64,000 bases of DNA from Homarus americanus (GCF_018991925.1 NW_024720711.1:2775971-2839970), one strand, 5' to 3'; counted from the first letter of the stretch, positions 35,445 to 47,341 are shown. Notes: generated by a model not told the origin, from the letters alone. Numbers and translations are program-made.

Positions 35445-36045
35445 CTCAAACACTTTCCCACTCAAGCAACCCCTTCCCACACACACCCAAACACCCCCTC
35501 CCACACACACACACACCCAAACAACCCCTCCCACACACACACACCCAAACACCCCTTCCACACACACCCAAACACCCTCCCACACACCCAAACACCCACT
35601 CCTACACACACCCAAACACCCCTCCTCCCACACAACACCCAAACACCCACTCCTACACACACCACACACACTGACACCCCTCCCACACACACACACTGGA
35701 CACCCCTCCCACACACACCCACACACACCTTCGACACACCCCCCTCCCACACACACACACACACACCTGGGACACCCTCCCACACCACACCACACACACC
35801 GACACCCTCCCACACACACACACACACTGACACCCCTCCTACTACCACACACACTGACACCCTCCCACACACACACCACTACTACCACTGACACCCTCCC
35901 ACACACTGACACCCTCCCACACACACACACACTGACACCCCTCCCACACACACACACACTGAAACCCCCTCCCACACACACACACACACACACTGAAACC
36001 CCCTCCCACACACACACTGAAACCCCCTCCCACACACACACACAC
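35445..36045. repeat. Degenerate CACACA/CCCTCCCACACA array
   Basis: About 600 bp of variable CA runs separated by CTGACACCCCTCC or CCAAACACCCC spacers, with unit lengths 16-35 bp. The Cys/Val/Gly frames on the minus strand are artefacts. Confidence 0.9.
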
Positions 36046-36159
36046 ACTAACCATTGGGCAATAACTAAATCCTTCTAGTCCTGGTGTTTCCTTCGACAGT
36101 ATAGGACTCCCAACACACTCCCTGGGGCGTCCTATAACAGGTCCTGGTGCCCTCCTTCA

Positions 36160-36613
36160 CACGTGGTCAGAGGGTGTGTGTGTGTGTGAAAGAAGAGAAA
36201 GAGAATGCTGAGAGAGAGAGAGAGAGAGGCTGAGGGGGAGTGTTGCTCTTTTGGACGGGGATTATGACAGACTAGAGGCTCAAGAAAACACGGGCCCCGG
36301 GTACTGTATACTGTGCTGGGGGTGGCCGCCTCGAGTCTTGCTAGTGAAGAGAAATGGCCCCATGTCTGACTCATCGAGGGGACCCCAGAACGTGCCTCCC
36401 CCCCCCCTTGTCCACGTGTCCGTATCTCCCTCTCGTAGCCTGTTAAGACACGTGCTCCGGTTGCTACTTTGATTTTTACGTAGCTGGGATCAGATCTACA
36501 AGGAGTCGGTGAAAACGTCGACAGGGCAAGGAGACGTATCAACTCCATCAGGAAACGTGCTACCACTGCATGTCCACGTGTCTTGGTGTCCTGCCCGCAG
36601 TGTAAGGCACGTG
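36160..36613. promoter_or_regulatory. Cluster of five CACGTG E-boxes in unique sequence
   Basis: Perfect CACGTG occurs at 36160-36165, 36413-36418, 36449-36454, 36575-36580 and 36608-36613. The surrounding DNA is not a tandem array apart from short GT and GA tracts at 36177-36230. CACGTG is bound by bHLH-ZIP and PAS factors (Myc/Max, USF, Clock/Cycle). A regulatory role is inferred from clustering alone. Confidence 0.35.
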
Positions 36614-36724
36614 AGTTTTGTCTCGATTGATTTTCCAGTTATTGAAACTTGATCTGGAGGGACTTTGTAATCTTTTGGGGGAGATTATGTTGATGGCTGT
36701 GGGATCATGACGGAGTGTGAGGAC

Positions 36725-36809
36725 CCTCGACCACCACCACTACAACCACCACTACTACTACTACCACCATCACTACTACCATTACTACTACCACCATCAC
36801 TACTACCAT

Positions 36810-36840
<31 letters not shown>

Positions 36841-36842
36841 CA
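36725..36842. repeat. (CCA)n/(CTA)n trinucleotide array
   Basis: Mixed CCA, CTA and CAT triplets, including a repeated 30-bp segment with CCATCACTACTACCATTACT. Confidence 0.93.
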
Positions 36843-36984
36843 TTCCTGGTGCCTCTAAAGTCACCTCCAGTGTTGTTACTTTGGCTTAAAGCTGTAGAAC
36901 TGACCTGATGGGACTGTGTCGCCCTTGAGAGAGCTGTACACATGGTCGCTGGATCATCGTAGGAGGGGTGATGCGTAGCTGGTC

Positions 36985-37330
36985 GTCGTAGTCCCACTGT
37001 AGCCTCGCTTGTGTGCCGTCGTAGCCCCACTGTAGCCTCGCGTGTGTGCCGTCGTAGACCACTGTAGCCCCGCATGTGTGCCGTCGTAGACCACTGTAGC
37101 CTCGTGTGTTTACCGTCGTAGCCCCACTGTAGCCTCGCGTGTGTGCCGTTGTAGACCACTGTAGCCCCGCATGTGTGTCGTCGCAGCCCCACTGTAGCCT
37201 CGCTTGTTTATCGTCGTAGCCCCACTGTAGCCCCGCATGTGCGACGTCGTAGCCTCGCTTGTTTATCGTCGTAGCCCCACTGTAGCCCCGCATGTGTGCC
37301 GTCGTAGCCCCACTGTAGCTCCGCGTGTGT
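36985..37330. repeat. Minisatellite, 33-bp unit
   Basis: About ten units contain GTCGTAGCCCCACTGTAGCC and TCGCGTGTGTGCC. The 11-codon unit leaves repetitive frames open on the minus strand (ATVGLRRHT...). These are artefacts. Confidence 0.94.
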
Positions 37331-38034
37331 AAAGAAGTCGTTAGTTGATGATATTGTTTTCTTTCTCTGCTTTTTACATCCGTTTAATATCATCCGGAGC
37401 GTGAGTAAATGTCTTAACCACAGCAGCAACATGTCTGGTGCGGTTGGGTTGTCATGTAGCGGTAAACACACCTGTTTTGCCTCCCTGACTCTCCTCATCA
37501 CCAGTGAAATAATCAGATCAATGGTCGGAGTCACAGTAGAGGGTGATAACGACTCTTAAGCAGGTCGTCTTGAAGTGATATACTCATATAAGGTACGACT
37601 TTAATGAGGTGTGTGTGTGTGTGTGATGCTGAGACGTCCACCAGGTTATCTTGACACGACTCTCACCTCTGGCCTCCTGTCCCCCTATTGTCAAAACTTC
37701 TCTCACCTTATGTGTTGTTACGGTAGAATCTCAGTGCAAGTTTGTCTTCTTTATAACCCCAACGTGTTTGTGCTGTAGCTTGAGATAGTAAAAGAGATGC
37801 TATGTCACACACCTTCTGTTGGATGAGATTTTAACTTGGGAATGTTTTAAGAATGAGGAGGTTGGTAGGCAAGTGTTGGCGTCTTGAATGTAAAGGTTGA
37901 ATCTAAAGGCTGGACGTGTAGGTAGTGTTGATGAATGATTGGTGTACTACTGCCGGAGACAGCTGGAAGAATAGAGGAATCTGACCCGACACCTGCTGCC
38001 CCCTCTGCCTACTCTTATATCGTCTATACTCGCC
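37331..38034. other. Unique intron sequence
   Basis: No tandem arrays except (GT)n at 37605-37624. No exon, SINE or LINE was recognised. Confidence 0.5.
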
Positions 38035-38235
38035 AAACTACATCTCAAAAGGGTTCCAATCCATTATAGATTTTTTATCATCCAAATCCCTTCCGTAAAA
38101 AATCTATAAAGATAAAAACCTACTGATACCATGTAAACTACGCCTCAAAAGGGTTCCAATCCTTTATAGTTTTTTAGTTTCCAAATCCCTTACGAACAAA
38201 TTGTAAGGGTAAAAACCTTATCGGTATTCTGTAAA
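38035..38235. repeat. Direct repeat, 100-bp unit, two copies
   Basis: AAACTAC...CTCAAAAGGGTTCCAATCC starts at 38035 and again at 38135, giving a period of 100 bp. A third, poorer match begins near 38233. The unit does not match any element I recognise. Confidence 0.8.
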
Positions 38236-38408
38236 CAATAACTCAAGGTTAGAATTCATAATTTGTTCTGGTATTGCCATTACATAAATACGAATCATAA
38301 GGTAATAAACGCCTCGCTCGAGTAGGACCTCAAAGTTAAGGAACAAAGAAACACGAGCTTCGATAGATATACGTCCTCGACTCTGTATAACCATTACAAA
38401 AGGGGTTC

Positions 38409-38411
38409 GAT

Positions 38412-38442
<31 letters not shown>

Positions 38443-38645
38443 GGCCGGACCTGCATTACACAGTCATGACCCAGGACCACCACCATCCACCTATACCCCG
38501 TAATATAAATCGATATTAGGCCAATTATTGAACCCAGATGGGACTGGTGGGCGGGAAGGTGGGGGTCCCGTAGTGCTCCCTCTTCCTCCCCTAGCGCTCC
38601 CTCTTCCTCCCCTAGCGCTCTCTCGTCCTCCCCTAGCGCCCCCTT
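38409..38645. repeat. (CA)n and CCTCCCCTAGCGCTCCCTCT repeats
   Basis: (CA)n at 38411-38439 and four copies of a 21-bp unit at 38565-38645. Confidence 0.85.
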
Positions 38646-38734
38646 GCTCCCTTGGGTGTGGATATGGTAATGGGCTGGTGGTGGGGGAGGGGGACCAACG
38701 CTCACGGGACCTAACACACTAATATTTTTCTCCT

Positions 38735-38842
38735 CGTCCTCCTCCTCCTACCACCACGACGACGACGACGACTACAACTACTACTACTACTACTACTACT
38801 ACAGCAATGTCAACTATCATTACTACTACTACTACTACTTTT
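38735..38842. repeat. (CTC)n/(CGA)n/(CTA)n trinucleotide tracts
   Basis: Successive triplet tracts, with (CTA)n twice. The 38843-39190 stretch after it is unique intron DNA with another CTA/CCA patch at 39059-39092. Confidence 0.85.
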
Positions 38843-39196
38843 TAATGGCCTCCAACCTCCCTTACAGCCACACGTTCGCCATCATTTTATTACCTAACTA
38901 TCCTAATACAAAAGTAACTACCTTAGCCGAGTTAGTTAAGCCGCAGATCAGTGCGGTATTCAGTGACTGTTGCCACATAGTCCATGTCTGTGACTTTTGT
39001 TGGCTTTGGGGCCGATGATCTTGTTCCTCTGAGAAAAAAGCAGAGCAGACCTGAGCATACTACTACTACAACAACCACCACTACCACCACCTCCGTCGGT
39101 CAAACTAAGTTTCCGTCGGCCGTTTAGAGCGACGATAGTTTAGTGTTGTTATAACTGACAGTCGACGTTTTATTACACATTATTGGTACTTGTGAT

Positions 39197-39231
39197 TCCG
39201 TCCGTCCGTCCGTCCGTCCGTCCGTCCGTCC
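39197..39231. repeat. (CCGT)n microsatellite
   Basis: About nine perfect tetranucleotide units. Confidence 0.97.
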
Positions 39232-39594
39232 TAGTGTAGCATTGTATCATGGCCTTTACTGCCTTCTTCCCTGCAGCAGCTCACGTCGTTACCGCCTACA
39301 AGAAATAGTTTGCCTCCTACAGTTCACTTTGGTCCCAGCAGCAGGAGAAAGAGGAGGAGGAGAGGGAGGAGGAGGAGTGCCCCGCCCAACACAGAGGAGT
39401 TGTCAGGACACAAAAGGAGTGTTTTATCCTACACAAGATCCTCCTTTACGTCCCCCGGGCTTCTTAAACTCTCTCTCGTGGCCTTGGATCTCCTCGCATG
39501 ACTTGAGACCATTTACATGATGATGGAATTGGTCGAGAGCGATAGATGTCTTGTCTTGTGTCGACTGTCTGTCATGAGGGCAAGGGAGTCACCA

Positions 39595-40120
39595 CACCCC
39601 TCCCTCCCTCCCTCCCTTGATACCACCTTCTCCTTGCTTGATCATCTCCCTCCTTCCACCTCCATCCCTCCTCCTCCTTCCACCTCCATCCCTCCTCCTC
39701 CTTCCACCTCTATCCTTCCTCCTTCCCACCTCCATCCCTCCTCCTCCTTCCCACCTCCATCCTCTCCTTCCTCCTCCTCCTCCTCCACCTCCATCCCTCC
39801 TCCTCCTTCCACCTCCATCCCTCCTCCTCCTTCCACCTCCATCCCTCCTCCTCCTTCCACCTCCATCCTTCCTCCCTCGTCCGTTGTCTTGTCTTTCCTC
39901 TCAACCTCCCCTCGTCCCATTTCCTCCTCCTCTCGTTCCTCCTTCCGCCTCCTCTTGTTCCTTTCTCTCCTCCTCCTTCCTCCTCGTCTCTCCTCCCCTC
40001 CTTCCTCCCTCGTCTCCTCCTCCTCCTTCCTCCCTCGTCTCCTCCTCCTCCTTCCTCCTCGTCTCCTCCTCCTCCTCTCCTCCTCCCTTCCTCCCACCTC
40101 CCCCTCCCTCCTCCTCCCCA
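39595..40120. repeat. CCT-rich minisatellite, 24-bp unit
   Basis: Units contain CCACCTCCATCCCTCCTCCT, about ten copies from 39650 to 39880. CTCCTCCTCCTTCCTCC low complexity follows. Confidence 0.9.
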
Positions 40121-41170
40121 GGCCACACTAGCCACCACTGGGCCACCTTCTTCAGGGAGCCCACGTAAGAATAATGGTCACACTGGTGCTTCGACGGGGT
40201 ATGTAGAATTCAGCACGAGTGGCCATTACGACCTGGCAGTCCACAATCGGCGTGATTTGTCGGCGTCTTCCGGCAGGTGGCTGGGTGGCCGGCCTCGCCC
40301 ACACGGCCCCCTGGACTGTACTGGACACTTGGGGCCCTTGCACACCCTCCCCACGGCTCCCTCCTCCCACTATGGTCATTATCCTCCCCACTTTGACCCT
40401 CCCCACCCCCTCTTCCTGTCATTTATCCCCCGTTTTATTCCCTTCTTTGCCTCCTTCTCAGATTATCGTCTCCTCGACTTCCTCCTCCTTCCCCTATGGT
40501 AGGTGCCTTCTGAACGTCTTCCTCCTTCTCCCCTCCTCCTCCCCCCTCTTCCTCCCCTCCTCCTCCCCTCCTCCTCCTCCTCCTCCTCCTCCTCCTCCTC
40601 TTCTTCCTGACGGTGTGAACGAGGAGGAGGAAGGTACAAGGGGGAGGGGGACAGGTGAGGGACAGCAACACGGGGGCAGCATCAGGAGGACAGGTGTCAC
40701 TTCGGCCGGACAAGGGACCCCATCGTCTTGAGACAGAGGCACCGGCCGTCTTCACCCGACTCTTCTATCCATATTGAACGACGCTTGACTAGGAACTTGT
40801 TGTGAACGACTGACTGACTGACCTGCCTTTACCTTTCGCCAGTACCAGCGTTACCACTAGTATCCCACCCCCTCCCCTTTCCCATTCCCTCTCCCCCGTA
40901 GATAAACATAAGGGGTGGGGGGGTTCATATGTTCCTTCGTCAGAGGGTCTTAGGAATCTTTACCTGGTGGAGGGGTAGTTTACCTGTAGAAGCGTTCGGT
41001 AGAGTACTTGAGCTGGGTTTTAGGCTCGTTGTTCGTGTTCAGGAGACGGGCGATCTTTCGTCAGGCGAAGGGCTTATAAATGTGTTGGGCGAAAGGGAAT
41101 GTCAGTAAGTTAAGAGTGTTTGTGGTGGTGGAAAGGCTGGCGATCGTTCGTTTGGCGTAATATTCATAGA
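40121..41170. other. Mixed unique sequence with (CTC)n
   Basis: Unique GC-balanced DNA at 40130-40400 and 40620-41170, with a (CTCCTC)n block at 40515-40608. No exon was recognised. Confidence 0.5.
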
Positions 41171-41174
41171 TAAG

Positions 41175-41653
41175 CGCTTCAACTGACCTCTCGTACGTCT
41201 ACGGGAAAGGGTCGCGGAAAGGGGACGTGATTGCTGTCCGTATCATCATTGGGTATGACTGCTTGGGAGATTGGTATCCCCACATCCCCTGAGCAACGCT
41301 CTTGTGCATTATGCAGAAGACCCGACAGCCGCACCCTTATCCACTACCTCCTAAGATGTCCCCACACACAACGCTTCCGTGACGCCTGCTGGACCACCAC
41401 TCCACGACCCCCTGACGGAGACACGATGATCCTCCCAATACTGGCCAGATATTTTGTAAATAATATTGATTATGTGTTAAAGGAACATCCTTCCTTCCTT
41501 AGGCTTTAGTAAGCCCCTTTATAATATTTATACTGTATATACTTGTCACACTTGCCAGATGCTTCTGGTGTTATTGTACAGGGGTACCTAGTGACAGCAC
41601 CAGGATCCCGCTTCCTCTATCAAGGAATAAACAATTGAAATTGAAAAAAAAAA
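41175..41653 (+). pseudogene. Non-LTR retrotransposon 3' end, frameshifted
   Basis: A 5'-truncated copy of a LINE ORF2 C-terminus. KGDVIAVRIIIGYDCLG is in one frame. A shift near 41255-41265 leads to the frame ending at 41509 that carries CALC followed by HYLLRCP, a zinc-finger-like Cys/His cluster usual at the end of LINE polymerases that carry an RNase H region. The 3' UTR has AATAAA (41624-41629) and ends TTGAAATTGAAAAAAAAAA at about 41653. It is an inactive copy; the clade is not determined. Confidence 0.7.
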
Positions 41654-41667
41654 TGATCAGCGCTTTA

Positions 41668-41775
41668 GCTGGATGTCTAACCTAAACCTTAGCCGAACCT
41701 AATCTAACCTTAGCAGATCCTAACCTAACCTGACCTGACCTGACCTTAACCCTGACATAACCCAGCCCTAAGACC
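41668..41775 (-). repeat. Degenerate CCTAA telomere-type block
   Basis: CTAACCTAAACC, CCTAATCTAACC and CCTGACCTGACC words form a decayed interstitial CCTAA tract next to the LINE tail. Confidence 0.7.
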
Positions 41776-42061
41776 TTGAAATTGTAGGGTTGTGACTCCC
41801 TTACCGTTGCTGTGAAGGAATTTTGTCCCCGAGAAAGTTTACCTGTGGGATTTATGGTTTACAGGGGCGCCATGGAGTAGGATTTTCTTCTATGGGATTT
41901 TGTGGAGTTGATTACTGTCCTGTGGGATTTTACCTGAGTTAATTAATTAAATTTATCGTAGGAGTTTTGTTCGATGGAATTATATGTTTTGTACTATTAT
42001 TATTTATTTATTTTTGCATGTAGGACTTTTGGTCGTGTAGGATTTTTTGTGGCGTAGGACT

Positions 42062-42310
42062 CCTCCCCCTCCCCCCCTCAAACCCCATCTCCCGTCTCCC
42101 TGTCCCCCCTAACCCCCTTCGCCGTCCTTCACCCCCTTCTTCAGCTCCACCCCCCCTCTCTATCTTATCCCCTTCCTCCAACCCCTCCCCACCACCCCCA
42201 CCTCGTCTCTCTCCCCTCTCTCCATCCTTCTCACCCCTCTCTAACCCTCACCAATCCCCACTCTCCCCCACACCCCACCCAAACTCTTCCCCCTCCACAC
42301 CCCCACCTAC
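42062..42310. repeat. C-rich pyrimidine tract
   Basis: Low-complexity CCCC/CTC sequence of 250 bp. The 41776-42061 stretch is AT-rich unique intron with GGATTTT words. Confidence 0.75.
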
Positions 42311-42461
42311 CGAGCGTCGCCTGAGAACTTAAGTAAGAAAAAGACGGTTCTTTCAGATGCCTCTTGGTAGGTTAAGAAAAAAAAGGTCCTTAGGTAGGCG
42401 GAGGACTTTCACAAAGAACACAAAAGAGGAGTATAATGGTGTTCAAACATCTTAGTTATGA

Positions 42462-42720
42462 GGAGGAGGAAGGAGGTAGGAAGGGTGGAGGAGGAGGAGG
42501 ACGTAGGTAGGAAGGGTGGAGGAGGACGTAGGAAGGGTGGAGGAGGAGGTAGGAAGGGTGGAGGAGGACGTAAGTAGGAAGGAAGGGTGGGAGTGGAGGT
42601 AGGGAGGAAGGGTGGAGGAGGAGGTGGTAGGAAGGATGAGTAGGAAGGAGAGGAGGAGGAAAGAAGGAAGGAAGAGAGGGGAGAAAGACGAGTCTTGTGT
42701 ACTCTCTCTCTCTCTCTCTC
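42462..42720. repeat. Purine-rich minisatellite and (CT)n
   Basis: About seven units of 20-30 bp with GGTAGGAAGGGTGGAGGAGG. The block ends with a (CT)n tract at 42701-42720. Confidence 0.88.
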
Positions 42721-42989
42721 ATTAATCGCAAATTTCACCTTTTAGATTTTTTCTAAAATATAAATTTTCTTAAGATTTTTTTTATTGCATTAGAAATAAA
42801 ATATATATATATTTTTTTTCTGATCGATGGATGAAATTTATTGCTTTTTATATCAGAATATATTAATAGATAAAGTAAATATATTTTGTGATGGACATTA
42901 ATATATTTTAGTTTACCTTAAATTACTAATGCGGAAGTTAAGAATAGTGCGTGTGTGTGTGTGTGTGTGTGTGACGATGTGAGAGACGA

Positions 42990-43090
42990 AACATTCTGAA
43001 CCGGCCAGTGCTCGAACCAGTGACCTCACGCCTTGCCGGGGCGATAGGCTTACCACTTACCCCACGGCTCACGCTCCCGCCCTGAGCACT
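42990..43090 (-). mobile_element. tRNA-derived SINE head, minus strand
   Basis: The minus strand reads an A-box-like GTGGGGTAAGTGG (about 43054-43066) and a B box GGTTCGAGCAC (about 43009-43019) at tRNA-like spacing. A pure (GT)n tract lies at its 3' side (42952-42973). The cloverleaf is poor, so this is a decayed SINE or tRNA pseudogene. Confidence 0.5.
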
Positions 43091-43136
43091 GAGCGGCCTT
43101 TACTTAACACGGCTGGTCTGACGCTGTTTCACTACA

Positions 43137-43139
43137 CGA

Positions 43140-43181
<42 letters not shown>
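43137..43181. repeat. (GATA)n(GACA)n compound microsatellite
   Basis: GATA units switch to GACA units without interruption. Confidence 0.96.
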
Positions 43182-43399
43182 AGTTATATAGTGGTATTAT
43201 TACACCTAACCAATTATATCTTTCGTTTGATAATAAAAATATAATATTTAACGAATGCCAAACTCACACAGTCAATCATTTATTCTATTTTAATTTATTT
43301 TATTTATATTCCAATTAAAGGATTCCTTGTTATTTTTTTAAGAGTATATTTTGTTACTATTTTCGTATATTACCGAATTTTTTTTTTAGTTTGGCCATT

Positions 43400-43650
43400 T
43401 TTTTTTCCCATTCTTCCCTTTCTCTCCCCTTTATTTTCCTTCTTTTCCAGTTCTTGCTCCTCTTCCCTTCTTTCCCCTTCCTCCTCCTCTCCTCTCCCTC
43501 CTCTTCCTCTTCCTTTCCTCCTATTCTTCCTCCTCTCTCTTCTTTTCATTCCCCACCTTTTATTCCTCTTCCTCCTCTTCATCCATCTCCACTTTCCATT
43601 CTTCCTACCCCCCTCCCCTCCTCCTCCCCCCCACCCTCCCCCACCTCTCA
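43400..43650. repeat. Pyrimidine tract
   Basis: C/T-rich low complexity of about 250 bp with CCTCCTCTTCC words. Confidence 0.8.
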
Positions 43651-44269
43651 CGGTGCATTGTTGGCTAGTTAGCGCTAGTGTTTACCGAGTCCTTCACCCT
43701 CTTCTCCACTTTTGCCTTTCCAAAGCAAAAACCCGGAATGAAAATGCCCAGTCTCCCCCCATCAAAAAAAACTGACTTCAACTCATATATATCAGCACCA
43801 CCTTTTCCCCTTCCCCCTTTCCCCTTCACCCCCAAAAAAAAGCAACAACAACTTTTATATGGCATGTTCCCAAAGAATAATTGTTTTATCTGTATGAAAA
43901 TGAGTTAATGTAGTGTACATAATAAATTATAGCATAGGAAAGGGATAATTACGACTTGGCAACTTACCGCATCTATCATCATCCCCTCAGTGCTCCTCCT
44001 CCACCACCACCAACCAGCCTTCTTGAAAAACAATATGGCGGAGGGTTTGTTTGCTGCTCTCGTTGGGTTCTCTGACGCGCAGGAAACACAATCGTGGCCT
44101 GTACTTCCTCCTTCCTCCCTTCACTCCTCCATTGTTTATTTCATCCTTTGAGAAAGATAAACAGACAAATACTTGGTTTGGTGATAGTGTGAAGACCACA
44201 TTAAAACACCCCAAAAATAGTAAATTGTTATCAGCGGTTGGTCATGGTACCACACACACACACACCACA

Positions 44270-44308
<39 letters not shown>

Positions 44309-44849
44309 AAAAAAATAATCACTGTAGGTAAGACAGGTAAACAACTTCTCACTACAACAATGGCGAACAAACCTCTCAATGACTCACTGAAGAGGAGAAA
44401 AATAGCCTAAGTGAGAGCTCGGGAGGCTGGCGATAAATTTAGGGTCAGACTAATACGGGCGATAAGTATGGGTCAGCCTTAATGAAGTCGGGCTATAAAG
44501 GTCACAGGTGGAGGAGAATTAACAGATACTAATTGTCTATCTGTCTGTGTTAGAGGGAAGGGAAGGCCTACCTTTCCCTCCCTCCCCTACAACGCCTCAC
44601 TCCCCTCCCTCTCTCCCCTCCCCCATCTCCCTTACAATACCTACCTCTCCCCTCCTCCCCCTCCCTAGTACCACCGCGGCGCGCGTTAACAAGGCAATTA
44701 GGCCACTGATGACTTCATAAACTACCCCCACACTGCAATGGGCCTCGCTGGACGCCACTTACTCCTCCCTACTCCTATCGGTCTGTCAGCTTGTGTGTTT
44801 GGAGGACCACTGTATGATGGCTTGAGCCTTCCAGTTTACAATGAGATCC
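43651..44849. other. Unique intron sequence with (CA)n
   Basis: (CA)n at 44249-44304. Otherwise non-repetitive apart from a CTCCCCTCC patch (44575-44670). No gene is seen. Confidence 0.5.
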
Positions 44850-45200
44850 TTCCAGAGGTGGTTCCAAGGATCCTTTCAGAGGTGGTTCCAGGGGTCCTTC
44901 GAGGGGTGGTTCCAGGGGTCCTTCGAGGGGTGGTTCCAGGGGTCCTTTCAGAGGTGGTTCCAGGGGTCCTTTCAGAGGTGGTTCCAGGGGTCCTTCGAGG
45001 GGTGGTTCCAGGGGTCCTTCGAGAATTGGTTCAGGGTCCTTTCAGAGGTGGTTCAGGGGTCCTTTCAGAGTGGTTCAGGGGTCCTTTTCAGAGGTGGTTC
45101 AGGGGGTCCTTCCAGAGGTGCTTCCAGGGATCCTTCTAAGGGTGGTTCCAGGGGTCCTTCCAGAGGTGCTTCCAGGGGTCCTTCGAGAGGTACTTCCAGT
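44850..45200. repeat. Minisatellite, 24-bp unit
   Basis: About 14 units with GGTGGTTCCAGGGGTCCTTC and either GAGG or AGAGG. At eight codons per unit it stays open for about 130 codons. The unit structure and indels mark it as a tandem array and not a gene. Confidence 0.93.
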
Positions 45201-46520
45201 CCATATTATTTAACAGTTTCAAAATGTTCTCTCTCCTCCTGTGGTAACTGGTCATCCATCCTCTCTCTCAACAGGCTGACTTAATACTATCAACCCCCTC
45301 CTCTTCCCCCATCCATCCCCATCTTCCCCACCCCCCACCCCCCATATTCCCCATCCACGTAAATTACACTAATGACAGGATTAGCAAGAAGGGGGGAGGG
45401 GGGAGGTAATTTTTCATTGAATCATCCACTGATCAATGGCTTGGAAAATCATGGTAATTCTTCGCTTCGATAACAATATCACTGAGAGAGCCTTGTCAGC
45501 TTCCAAGGGTAGGTAGAAGGGGTGGTGGGTGGGTTGGGTGGGTGAATAGGGTGGGTGGGTGTAAGGGGAAAAGGGTGAGGAGGGGAATGTAACTGAGGGG
45601 AAATTGGTTTTTGGTGTGGGGGGGAAAGATGGTGTGTTGTGGGGAGGAGAGGAGGACGGGATTGGGTGTGTCGTGGGGAGATTAATGTTTTTTCTGTATG
45701 GGGGAGAGAGAGAGGGAAGGGGATGTGTTGCCGTGTGGGGAGAGAGGGAAGTGGTGTTCTGTGGTGGGGAGGGGGAGGAAGGGGATATTGTTGCCGTGTG
45801 GGAGGGAAAGGGAAATTAGTGTCCTGTGGGTAGGGGAGAATAGGGAAGGTAGAGTGGCACTGTGTGGGGAGGGGAGGCCTTTGGTGTACTTACTGTCATA
45901 GGGAGGAAAGGGATGATAGGGAGGGAGGGAAGAAGAGGGGAGAATAGGGTAATGCTTTTAGAAGGAGAGGGAGACGAAGAGGAAGAAAGAGAGGAGGAAA
46001 AGGAAAGGAGAAGAGGAAGAGAGAGGGGAGAAAAAGGGGAGATAGAGGGAGAAGAAAGAGGGAGAGAGATGATGAAGAGGAAGATATATGGAGGGAAGAG
46101 GAAGAGAGAGGAAGAGATAGAGAAGGGAAAATAAAGAGAAACAGGAAGGAGTAAATTGTTTTGTAATAGAAGTAGGAAGAAAGCACTAAAGAGAGGAAAT
46201 AGGTATATGGGATAATAGGGAAGGGGAAATTTGTGTGTTGTATCAATTGCGGGCAAGGAAATAGGGTGGGGAGGGAAATTGAGAGGTTAAGGAAATAGGG
46301 CGAAGAACGAAATAGAATAGGGAGGGGAGGGAAATAAGGATGCGAAGGAACTATGGAGTTTAAGGAAATAGGAAGGAGGATGAAATAGGGAGGCGAAGAA
46401 TATAGAGAGGCGTGTGGTGTCTCTCCTGGTGTAATAGGAATAGGGAAAATTGGTTGTCGTATAAATTGGGGAAGAAAATAGGGTGATATTGACCAGTGGT
46501 GTAGTGTAACCGTAGGATGT
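45201..46520. repeat. Purine-rich G/A block
   Basis: After unique sequence (45201-45500), GGGTGGGTG words and long GGGGAGAGAGAGGG/GGAAGAGG stretches continue to about 46400. No gene is seen. Confidence 0.75.
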
Positions 46521-46529
46521 GATGGTGAC

Positions 46530-46755
46530 GCCTCTCCTTCCTTCCTTCCCTTTCACCTTCTCTTCCTTCCCTTTCACCTTCTCTTCCTTCCCTTTCACCT
46601 TCTCTTCCTTCCCTCCTTTGTTGTTAGTGGCTGTCCTTCCTTCCCTCGATACTCCCTTCTTTTTCACCTTCTCTTTTCCTTACATCCCTCCACCCCTCCC
46701 TTCCCTCTTCCTTCCCTCCTCCCTCCCTTCCCTCTTCCTTCCCTTCTCTCCTGGT
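46530..46755. repeat. CTTCCTTCCCTTTCACCTT repeats
   Basis: Three perfect 24-bp units contain CTTCCTTCCCTTTCACCTTC, then CCTCCCTTCCCTC low complexity. T/C-rich sequence persists to about 47035 with a (GTT)n patch at 46997-47028. Confidence 0.85.
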
Positions 46756-47283
46756 CGTCACGCTCTCACCATTAACAAAACAGACTGTCCTTCCTCCACA
46801 CCTTTTGCTATTTACCTCATTTATTCGTCCTGTTTCTTTGGTTCTTTCTTCGTTGGGTTTTCTTTTTACCTTTATTTCTTTCTTTCCTTCTTTCTTTTAC
46901 TCATTTCCTCTCCTTTTTCCATTTACTTTTTCATTCCTTGTGTTTCTTTTTCTACTTTTTTACTTAACTAATTTTTCTTCCTTTTCTTTTTTCCTTGTTG
47001 TTGTTATTGTTGTTGTTATTGTTGTTGTTCTTCTTCTGTTCCCATTAATTCACCCTGGAGCCAAAACCTTGCATTTCCACCTTAGCTGAGGAAGACTATT
47101 ATACCTCTTACTAGATCCTCCCGCCCTTACTCCCGCCCGCCCCTCCTCCCGCCCGCCCCTCCTCTCGTCCCTCGTCTGGCAGCTCCTCCTCCGGCCCCTC
47201 CTCCTCCTCCTCCTCCTCCTTCGTCTCCACTCCTTCAGTCTGGTTGTCTCCGCCTCTACAGGTAGTTAGTGAGACAGAAAAAC

Positions 47284-47285
<2 letters not shown>

Positions 47286-47341
<56 letters not shown>

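Noticed and set aside
36132..36566. 144-codon minus-strand frame partly in unique sequence
   Set aside because: It runs into GA and GT repeats, has no recognised domain and overlaps frames on the other strand.
38925..38990. tRNA-like word GCCGAGTTAGTTAAGCCGC
   Set aside because: Resembles an A box, but no B box follows at tRNA spacing. The same holds for TGGCCGAGTCGTTCAG near 33380.
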